Shown: in pieces, positions 33,806-39,473 of the stretch
Numbering within the stretch: the stretch's first letter is position 1
Layout of the letters: every line of letters starts with the position of its first letter
Assembly (NCBI GenBank): GCA_016782865.1
Contig: JADHXR010000067.1
Location: 1-39,473, forward strand
Source of the DNA: Phycisphaerae bacterium
GTDB lineage: Bacteria > Planctomycetota > Phycisphaerae > Sedimentisphaerales > Anaerobacaceae
Length of the DNA stretch: 39,473 bases
Direction of reading: 5' to 3'
Program-made: the position numbers and the translations under genes
Notes under the pieces: model-generated
Database searches by the model: none
Seen by the model: the letters and a program-made list of their open reading frames with translations, nothing else
What the model was told of the DNA's origin: nothing

Positions 33806-35170
33806 TTATCTACCCGGGTTTAGCATTCCGTAGCCGTGCTCACCGTGGCATGTGTGATCAAGGCCGGCCATCTCATGAATCTCATGTGCCCGAAGACCGA
33901 CTGTTTTCTGAACCGCCAACACAATCACAAACGTTCCTGCGGCGGCGTAGACACCTGCGATCACCACCGCAGCAATCTGCACACCCAACTGCTGCATGAC
34001 CGTCCAGGCTCCGCCGGCCGCAGCCGCCGCGTCCGCCATCCAGCTCGGGCGGATGAAGAACGTCAGCAGAACGGCACCAACGATTCCGCCGACGCCGTGA
34101 ATGCCGAATGCGTCCAGGCTGTCGTCGTAGCCCAGGCGATCCTTCAGGAGAATCGCCTGATAACAGCAGACCGACGCGACGGCTCCCAGGACCAAAGCCG
34201 CAGCAGGTCGGACAACTCCGGCCGCCGGAGTGATCGCGACCAGCCCGGCCAGTATGCCGCTGGCCAGGCCAAGGGCCGTTGCCTTGCCCTGACGCAAGCC
34301 CTCGATCAGCACCCAGGTAAGAGCGCCGGAGGCCGCCGATATCTGTGTCACCGTCAGTGCCTGGGCGGTGGCCAGCCCGCTTGAGATGCTGCTGCCGGCA
34401 TTGAAGCCGAACCAGCCGACCCACAGAAGGCCAACACCCATCATCGTCATTACAAGGTTGTTGGGACTCATCGCCAGCTTGGGATGGCCTCTGCGTGCGC
34501 CCAGCATGATTGCAGCGACCAGCCCACTGATACCCGCCGATATATGCACGACGGTCCCGCCGGCGAAGTCAATCGCCCCGCGGGCGCCAAGGTTGAAGAG
34601 GAAACCGTCTTCGGCCCACACCCAGTGACACAGGGGGTTGTAGACCAGCAAGCCCCAGAGAGCAATAAATACGCAGTAACCCTTGAACGAGACCCGCTCG
34701 GCGAAGGCTCCTGCGATCAGGGCCGGAGTAATTATCGCAAACTTGCCCTGAAACATGGCAAAAACATATTCGGGAACGCCTGCGTCAAGGATGGTTTCGT
34801 CGATACCGCGCAGGAGTATATACGACCGGTCCCATCCGAACCAGCCGCCAAGAACATTTTCTCCAAAACACATACAATAGCCGCAGACGACCCAGAGAAC
34901 GGTCATGATGCCCATAGCAACGAAGCTGTGCATCATCGTACCGAGGACGTTCTTCGTTCGGACCAGCCCACCGTAGAACATCGCCAGCCCCGGAACCATC
35001 AGGAGCACCAGGGCGGTTGAAGTGAGCATCCATGCCGTCGCTCCCGTATCAACCGCAGGTCCCTCTGAAGCGGCACGGGCGTCCGCACACAAGACCAAGG
35101 CGAACAACGCGCCGGACCTCACAATCATCCACTTGAGGCGGAGACGCCCCTTCGTCGTCAAACCCATCAT
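33806..35170 (-). CDS. amt: Ammonium transporter, Amt/MEP/Rh family (second unit)
   Basis: A 454-residue protein with an N-terminal signal-like segment (IVRSGALFALVLCADARA) and eleven expected membrane helices. Signature stretches: VPGLAMFYGGLVRTKNVLGTMMHSF, FAGGTVVHISAGISGLVAA and DAFGIHGVGGIVGAVLLTFF, containing the twin pore histidines. DNA upstream carries a sigma-54 promoter and two enhancer-like dyads, so the gene should be induced when nitrogen is short. The predicted leader is about 60 bases. It is followed by a PII gene and then glnN. It differs considerably from the other amt in the window, so the two are not a recent duplication. Confidence 0.94.
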   Translation of the reverse strand: MMGLTTKGRLRLKWMIVRSGALFALVLCADARAASEGPAVDTGATAWMLTSTALVLLMVPGLAMFYGGLVRTKNVLGTMMHSFVAMGIMTVLWVVCGYCMCFGENVLGGWFGWDRSYILLRGIDETILDAGVPEYVFAMFQGKFAIITPALIAGAFAERVSFKGYCVFIALWGLLVYNPLCHWVWAEDGFLFNLGARGAIDFAGGTVVHISAGISGLVAAIMLGARRGHPKLAMSPNNLVMTMMGVGLLWVGWFGFNAGSSISSGLATAQALTVTQISAASGALTWVLIEGLRQGKATALGLASGILAGLVAITPAAGVVRPAAALVLGAVASVCCYQAILLKDRLGYDDSLDAFGIHGVGGIVGAVLLTFFIRPSWMADAAAAAGGAWTVMQQLGVQIAAVVIAGVYAAAGTFVIVLAVQKTVGLRAHEIHEMAGLDHTCHGEHGYGMLNPGR

Positions 35171-35240
35171 TTTCTACTCCATCATTCTCTGTTGCGTTAC
35201 CTGTTGGCTGCACCACAACTACTTTATAGACGACTGATAC

Positions 35241-35256
35241 CGCAACGGCCGTGCCA
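35241..35256 (-). promoter_or_regulatory. Sigma-54 (-24/-12) promoter of the amt-PII-glnN unit
   Basis: On the minus strand, TGGCACGGCCGTTGC matches the consensus TGGCACG-N4-TTGC exactly (35256 down to 35242). The start would be near 35230, 60 bases before the amt ATG at 35170. Only sigma-54 with an activator would use it. Confidence 0.85.
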
Positions 35257-35343
35257 AACCCGTGGGAAGAAATTGCATCGCATATAAACAATTATTCCAC
35301 AAGCAGTTATAAACAGACAGGCAATTTGCCGAGTAATCCCATG

Positions 35344-35392
35344 ATCTACACTTTTGTAGATTTACAGGGCATCTATATACAATTTTGTATAT
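35344..35392. promoter_or_regulatory. Two enhancer-like dyads upstream of the sigma-54 amt promoter
   Basis: ATCTACA-CTTT-TGTAGAT (35344-35361) is a perfect dyad centred at 35352.5. ATATACAA-TT-TTGTATAT (35375-35392) is a second perfect dyad centred at 35383.5. Both share TACA-N4-TGTA and are 31 bases apart, on about the same face of the helix. They lie about 122 and 153 bases before the predicted start. The porin unit has the same layout at 38278-38321. Binding by the NifA-like activator is inferred. Confidence 0.65.
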
Positions 35393-35413
35393 ATGCGAAG
35401 ACTTACAATAGGA

Positions 35414-35442
35414 CGGGCCCCGCCACTAAGAGGTGGAGCCCG
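35414..35442 (-). terminator. Possible hairpin terminator after the first amt-PII unit
   Basis: CGGGC at one end pairs with GCCCG at the other, with a further CCAC/GTGG pairing inside and mismatches between. No long T run follows. It lies about 90 bases after the PII stop, in a sensible place, but the structure is imperfect. It is the only candidate in 35393-35529; nothing else is seen there. Confidence 0.3.
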
Positions 35443-35529
35443 CTTTCGAATGCCCAACAGATGGGCAGAGAAAAATGATGGCAAATCCGGATGCTGCGCC
35501 CGCAGCATCCGTGCCTCCCCAGGTGCATG

Positions 35530-35871
35530 CTATCCGATCGCCTTGCTGCCTTCCTCCCCCGTGCGTATCCTCACGCACTTGCTCAGATCAGTGATGAATA
35601 TCTTGCCGTCCCCGATCTGTCCGGTCCGGGCGCCTTCGACTATGGCGTCCACCGTCCTGTCGACAAATTCCTCATTCACCGCAATCTCGAGCCTGATCTT
35701 CTTGAGAAGATTGACCTCGAACTCCACACCTCGATAGCTTTCATGGTAGCCCTTCTGTTCGCCGCAGCCCAAGGCGTTTGTTACCGACATCTTGAAGACT
35801 TCATTCTTGTACAGTGACTGCTTCACATCTTGCAGCTTATGTGGCTGAATATATGCTGTTATTAATTTCAT
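35530..35871 (-). CDS. glnK: PII nitrogen-regulatory protein (second copy)
   Basis: The start is the ATG of [13 protein letters not shown] (35871), with GGGAG nine bases upstream. About 113 residues. T-loop [21 protein letters not shown] is of normal length and keeps Tyr46, but Tyr51 is Phe, so uridylylation there is not possible. Core motifs follow ([37 protein letters not shown]). It starts 29 bases after the preceding amt, the usual amtB-glnK pairing, and would plug that channel when nitrogen is plentiful. It is diverged from the other PII gene, especially in the T-loop. Confidence 0.92.
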   Translation of the reverse strand: MKLITAYIQPHKLQDVKQSLYKNEVFKMSVTNALGCGEQKGYHESYRGVEFEVNLLKKIRLEIAVNEEFVDRTVDAIVEGARTGQIGDGKIFITDLSKCVRIRTGEEGSKAIG

Positions 35872-35900
35872 CGTTATATCTCCCGAACAGGATGCCAAAG

Positions 35901-37244
35901 TTAGGTTGTAGTAAAGATCTGGAATCCGGCATATGCTTCCATGCCGTGCTCGCCTATATCAAGGCCTTTGGCCTCTTCCTCCGCCGTGACACGCAGGCCA
36001 ATGGTTTTCCTAATCACAGTGAACAGTATCAGCCCAAGGAAGAACGCCCAGAAGAAGGCCGCTACTACACCGAGTAGCTGCACGCCCAACTGTTTGACGC
36101 CGCCACCGTAGAAAAGGCCGCTTTCGCAGTTGAATAGCCCCGCAGCGATCGTTCCCCACGCGCCGCAGACGCCGTGAACGCTAACTGCACCAACCGGATC
36201 GTCTACCTTCAACACGCGATCAATGAACAGTACACTGAACACCACCAGAGCGCCACCGGCGGCGCCGATTAGAATTGCGCCGACCGGAGAGACGCCGTCA
36301 CAAGGAGCCGTGACGGAGACCAGCCCGGCAAGTGCGCCGTTGAGCGCCATTGAAGCATCGGGTTTCTTCATTATCACCCATGAGACGGTCATCGCCGCAA
36401 TCGCGCCGGCCGCGGCGGCCAGGTTTGTAGTAACGGCGATGTATCCTATCGAGCCGTCGCCTGTGGTGGTGCTGCCCGGGTTGAATCCGAACCATCCAAA
36501 CCACAGTATGAACACACCGAGCGCTGCCAAGGGGATGTTGTGACCAAGAATCGCCTTCGGCTTTCCGTCGGGCCCATACTTGCCGATTCGCGGCCCCAGT
36601 ACTATTGCCCCTGCTAAAGCCAGCCAGCCACCTATCGAGTGTACCACCGTAGAGCCTGCGAAATCCAGGAAGCCGAGCCCTTCGAGCCAGCCGCCGCCAT
36701 CCAGCAGGCCGCCCCAGGCCCAGGAGCCAAAAATCGGATAGATAAACAGTGTTATGACGAAGCTGTAGGCCAGGTATCCTGCGAATTTCGTCCGCTCCGC
36801 CATGGCTCCGGAGACAATTGTCGCGGCCGTCGCTGCGAAGACAGTCTGGAATATCAGAAACGTCCAGTTCCAGTCTGACCCTGGTTCGACCCCAGAGAGG
36901 CCGAACAGCGTCGTACCGAAAAGACCATTGGTCTTGCCGAACATCAGGCCGAAGCCGATCAGGAAGAACGCTATCGTCCCGACGGAGAAGTCCATTAGAT
37001 TCTTCATCAGGATGTTCACAGCGTTCTTGGCCCGAGTGAAACCAGCCTCGACCATTGCAAAGCCCGCCTGCATGAAGAACACCAGGAATGCCGCGATGCA
37101 TGTCCAGACAATATTAAGGTTCAACTGCAACTCTTCCTTGGCCGCTTCGGCCGCCGAGGCCGCCTCGCCGGGCGCCTCGGCCGCAAAAACCGCCCCACAT
37201 AAACCCATCATCAACAACATAATCACAATTACTTTGCTCGCCAT
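35901..37244 (-). CDS. amt: Ammonium transporter, Amt/MEP/Rh family (first unit)
   Basis: Start at [13 protein letters not shown] (37244), with AGGAG eight bases before; a longer frame adds nine unsupported residues. 447 residues with a signal peptide ending near FAAEA. Diagnostic segments: [54 protein letters not shown] and [20 protein letters not shown], with the twin histidines of the pore. It follows the porin gene by 29 bases and precedes a PII gene by 29 bases, forming a porin-amt-PII operon under the sigma-54 promoter at 38172-38187. Confidence 0.94.
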   Translation of the reverse strand: MASKVIVIMLLMMGLCGAVFAAEAPGEAASAAEAAKEELQLNLNIVWTCIAAFLVFFMQAGFAMVEAGFTRAKNAVNILMKNLMDFSVGTIAFFLIGFGLMFGKTNGLFGTTLFGLSGVEPGSDWNWTFLIFQTVFAATAATIVSGAMAERTKFAGYLAYSFVITLFIYPIFGSWAWGGLLDGGGWLEGLGFLDFAGSTVVHSIGGWLALAGAIVLGPRIGKYGPDGKPKAILGHNIPLAALGVFILWFGWFGFNPGSTTTGDGSIGYIAVTTNLAAAAGAIAAMTVSWVIMKKPDASMALNGALAGLVSVTAPCDGVSPVGAILIGAAGGALVVFSVLFIDRVLKVDDPVGAVSVHGVCGAWGTIAAGLFNCESGLFYGGGVKQLGVQLLGVVAAFFWAFFLGLILFTVIRKTIGLRVTAEEEAKGLDIGEHGMEAYAGFQIFTTT

Positions 37245-37273
37245 TGCTCTATCTCCTATTCGAGATATCACTT

Positions 37274-38071
37274 CTAAAATCCCGCCGAGAATCCTATACC
37301 GGCAACAATATTGTCGTCTCTGCTCTTACCGTAAGCATCCGTCTTGCGAATATCATCTCCGACCAGGGTTACATAATTCACACTTGCCGAGAAACTGAGG
37401 CCTGCCAGCTCAAATGGAAAGGCAACTGTTAGCACCAGGTCGTTCATCTCACCGCCGATTGTGCTGCCGTCCGGTGCCGCGCCCCAGTAGAACTTGTTGT
37501 AAGCAGTGTTTCCCCACCCCAGGGTGGCGCCTATGTCCACGCCAACCGGCGTATCCGGGCCCAGCTCGAAAACGTTTTCGAAGCTGTGTCCGACTCCCAC
37601 GGATACATACGCCCCGTCCTTGGTTTCGTCCACGTCACGGTAGAACGTTACTGACGGGCCGGCGGGCACATCCAGGTTTAATCCCGCATACACTTCAGTA
37701 GTGTCGTCGGCCGAGCCGTTGACGGGAAAGTCATAGTTGATCATGCCGACCGAATAGCCCAGGATATCAATGCCCGGGAATTGCCCTGAGTAGTCGAGCG
37801 TAAGGTCTATCTCGGAGAACTCGCCGTTACTGCCGTTCTCGTCCGTCATATCCAGATTGCCCCAGAACGATGCGCTGAGGCCCCCGTATGAGACTGCTAC
37901 GCCTGGCTGGAAGACCCAGTCATCGACAAGATTCTGCCCTCGCCAAACATACTTGTTGAAAAAGTCGGCGGTCAACTCAAAACCGATTTCAGCCTCGTCC
38001 TCGGCGAATGCCGCGCCGCCAAAAAATCCCAACACACTTAACACCACCACCAATAGCTTCGCATCTCTCAT
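37274..38071 (-). CDS. Gcw_chp/TorF-type outer-membrane protein
   Basis: Start at the ATG of MRDAKLLVVVLSVLG (38071), with AGGAGA nine bases before. 265 residues with a signal peptide ending near AFAEDEA. The rest is beta-barrel-like, with alternating hydrophobic stretches and the family phrase FFNKYVWRGQNL near the start; the C-terminus ends in Phe (GIGFSAGF), as expected of barrel proteins. The family (Gcw_chp, TorF-like putative porins) is often found beside amt-glnK genes, as here. It is first in the porin-amt-PII operon and may pass ammonium or another small nitrogen compound across the outer membrane; the substrate is not known. Confidence 0.82.
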   Translation of the reverse strand: MRDAKLLVVVLSVLGFFGGAAFAEDEAEIGFELTADFFNKYVWRGQNLVDDWVFQPGVAVSYGGLSASFWGNLDMTDENGSNGEFSEIDLTLDYSGQFPGIDILGYSVGMINYDFPVNGSADDTTEVYAGLNLDVPAGPSVTFYRDVDETKDGAYVSVGVGHSFENVFELGPDTPVGVDIGATLGWGNTAYNKFYWGAAPDGSTIGGEMNDLVLTVAFPFELAGLSFSASVNYVTLVGDDIRKTDAYGKSRDDNIVAGIGFSAGF

Positions 38072-38171
38072 TGAACCAATCTCCTGTTTACTCTCAAGTA
38101 AGTTTCTACTTCCATTTCTCAAAACACCAATTAGTTCCAGTCAACCAAAAACAAACGTACGGATTACATTA

Positions 38172-38187
38172 AGCAACAGACGTGCCA
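38172..38187 (-). promoter_or_regulatory. Sigma-54 (-24/-12) promoter of the porin-amt-PII operon
   Basis: The minus strand reads TGGCACGTCTGTTGCT, an exact match to TGGCACG-N4-TTGCW (38187 down to 38172). The start would be near 38161, a 90-base leader before the porin ATG. No sigma-70-like alternative was noticed nearby. Confidence 0.88.
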
Positions 38188-38277
38188 CGACGAGAAGAAT
38201 TTCCAAACAGAGACGTAACTACTTTGTGAGCCAACGTTTAGGGCAATTCTGCAAGTCTGCCGCCAGCACCTCGCTGC

Positions 38278-38321
38278 CTACATAATCGTAGAGATGGCAT
38301 AGAGAGTCAACAATTTTGTAG
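38278..38321. promoter_or_regulatory. Two enhancer-like dyads upstream of the porin promoter
   Basis: CTACA-TAAT-CGTAG (38278-38291, centre 38284.5) and CAACA-ATTT-TGTAG (38308-38321, centre 38314.5) each match CTACA-N4-TGTAG with one mismatch. Their centres are 30 bases apart and about 123 and 153 bases before the predicted start. The distal site shares the 11 bases ACAATTTTGTA with the distal site of the amt unit. See 35344-35392 for the sister array. Confidence 0.6.
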
Positions 38322-38339
38322 TTTTGTTCCAAACAGAAG

Positions 38340-38367
38340 CAGGCCCTGTCTGTTTTGGCAGGGCCTG
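38340..38367. terminator. Stable hairpin, possible terminator
   Basis: CAGGCCCTG (38340-38348) pairs perfectly with CAGGGCCTG (38359-38367) around a 10-base loop. Only three T bases follow on the plus strand and a broken T tract on the minus strand. It lies between the transposase fragment and the nitrogen promoter and may insulate the two. The rest of 38072-38499 outside the sites listed has no gene. Confidence 0.45.
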
Positions 38368-38499
38368 TTTCCCGGCCCGCGAGGGCCAGAGTGATAGTCC
38401 GTCGGAAGGGGCCAAAACCTCCATCCGATCGCTTTGACCCTTGTTCTTCGCCCAAGAAATGGCGGCGTTTGCAGAGGGTGTGAAATCATTTTCTGGCAT

Positions 38500-39216
38500 T
38501 TATGCTGCGAAAGCATTTTGGAGATTCCAGTAACTCTGCCACTGTCCACTTTGATCCATTGCGGCTAAAGCCATAATGCCCTCGGCATTGGGCGAATCCC
38601 ACCGCATTCCGCTACCCTTGAGCCTTGCTGTCAGTGTTTTACAGAATGCTTCTGTCGGCCCACTGCCGAGGTCAAATCCAGCTTCCCGAAATGTTGGATA
38701 ATCCAGCATATCCACTCGCTTGGCAACATATCGCTCCAACTTCCTCAATTCTTCACGTTTCGTTGGCGAGCGAAGTAACCGACGTGTTTCGTGAATTCGC
38801 ACCAACATTGCTGCCGGGCCCTCGTCCCAAACCAAACCCAATAATTCTTTTCTCCAAAGCTTAGCCTTTTCGCTGCTTTGCCCAAAGCATGTATTCGCGG
38901 CCTTGGCGACATGTTCGGTCAGGTGATAATAATCCAAAATCATAGTATCCAGCATCGGCAGGCGAACCTGTAGCTGTTTGCGAATCCATTCGGCCCCGTC
39001 ACTGACTGATATCTTCTCATCGGCCTGGGCAAACTTCAGCTTTGCCGCCTCTCGACGCATCAATTTGCCTAACGCTTGGCGATTGCCTGCTGTGCCAACT
39101 GCATGTTGATGTTCATTGGCCTGGTCATAAAATGTTACAATCTTAAACTCTTTATAAGGGAGCCACTTGCAAAACCTCTGAAAACAATGGCAGGATAGGA
39201 ACACAGATCGGGTCAA
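38500..39216 (-). pseudogene. ISKra4-family transposase, N-terminus missing
   Basis: The 238-residue frame matches the C-terminal half of ISKra4-type DDE transposases: FKIVTFYDQANEHQHAVGT, EKISVSDGAEWIRKQL, LDTMILDYYHLTEHVAKAA, FDLGSGPTEAFCKTLTARLKGSGMRWD and NAEGIMALAAMDQSGQWQSYW. Full-length proteins are about twice as long. The first 20 or so residues (MTRSVFLSCHCFQRF) do not belong to the family and come from foreign DNA at the junction near 39150. A terminal repeat of the element may lie near 38470-38500, but I could not pair it. The element is therefore dead. Confidence 0.8.
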
Positions 39217-39379
39217 GCCCCCGCTGACACATGGTTTGGGGCGGCTTTACGCGGGCTTTGGGGCTGGAGTCTCGTACAGGACCGTTGGAAACGCCCAACA
39301 GGGGCTGATTTTCGCAGACCTTCCCCTATTCCGTACTCACCGGCTTACTCGAATCGTCCAAGACCCCTTCTGCGTCGCG

Positions 39380-39473
39380 TCAGGACAGCAGTTTGAGCAG
39401 TTGCTCTGCGGCAATTACCAGCAGCCCGAAGCTCAGGTGGGCGGCCACCTTCACACCGCCACGGACACGCACA
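39380..39473 (-). CDS. Unidentified C-terminal tail, cut by the window edge
   Basis: The minus strand from the edge is open for 30 codons (VRVRGGVKVAAHLSFGLLVIA, then EQLLKLLS) to a TGA at 39382-39380. The hydrophobic tail resembles the ends of some DDE transposases, but this is not firm. Between it and the ISKra4 fragment (39217-39379) I see no gene. Confidence 0.3.
   Translation of the reverse strand, partial: VRVRGGVKVAAHLSFGLLVIAAEQLLKLLS

Noticed and set aside
38278..38499. Minus-strand frames downstream of the ISKra4 fragment as genes
   Set aside because: No family similarity; they cover the hairpin and the enhancer dyads.
1..39473. CRISPR arrays, rRNA and tRNA genes
   Set aside because: Looked for repeated spacer patterns and cloverleaf or rRNA motifs by eye and found none; a small tRNA-like gene cannot be fully excluded without a covariance search.

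Overview
The window looks like a genome segment of an anaerobic planctomycete, most likely a Phycisphaerae relative. The signs are secreted proteins that combine LamG, discoidin, PD40 and dockerin-like modules; an extracytoplasmic-type sigma factor next to a membrane Ser/Thr kinase with WD40 repeats; a BlaI/BlaR1 pair whose sensor is greatly enlarged; and an MvhD-MetV-MetF cluster of the Wood-Ljungdahl type. This assignment comes from gene content only.

The left part (1-18.9 kb) is accessory DNA with much decay. It holds a secreted LamG/discoidin protein running off the left edge, a broken PolB-type exonuclease, and a BlaR1-like metallopeptidase with its BlaI-like repressor and tandem palindromic operators. 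These are followed by a perfect terminator hairpin, a small ORF-deleted group II intron, a RAYT (Y1) transposase, and a frameshifted NmrA-like gene that ends in an attC-like site. Then come a small Cys-rich gene, the tail of an isoprenylcysteine methyltransferase-like gene, and a dockerin-protein fragment joined to an IS66 remnant. A second copy of that IS66 remnant lies 8.6 kb further on. Between the two copies are an SMP-30 lactonase-like protein, a PD40-dockerin-LamG protein, and a sigma factor with its own strong promoter, followed by a kinase-WD40 gene (split by one frameshift) and a TPR gene.

The right part (18.9-38.1 kb) is an intact, all-minus-strand core for one-carbon and nitrogen metabolism. 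In transcription order it reads: Gcw_chp/TorF-type porin, amt, PII; then amt, PII, type III glutamine synthetase; then a NifA-like sigma-54 activator with a PEP-synthase-like protein; then mvhD, metV, metF and two glutamate-synthase-related proteins. One of these last two is an internally duplicated ferredoxin-GOGAT protein and the other fuses the amidotransferase and GXGXG domains. Together they would import ammonium, fix it through GlnN, pass it to glutamate, and couple this to ferredoxin and methylene-THF metabolism.

The most striking non-coding signal is a shared regulatory layout in front of the porin-amt-PII and the amt-PII units. Each has a consensus sigma-54 promoter (TGGCAC-N5-TTGC) and two dyads of the form TACA-N4-TGTA, centred at about -122 and -153 from the predicted start in both cases. 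The NifA-like activator encoded nearby is the obvious candidate regulator, but its GAFTGA motif reads GAFAGA.

The right edge (38.5-39.5 kb) holds a truncated ISKra4-type transposase and an unidentified partial reading frame. I saw no tRNA, rRNA or CRISPR array.
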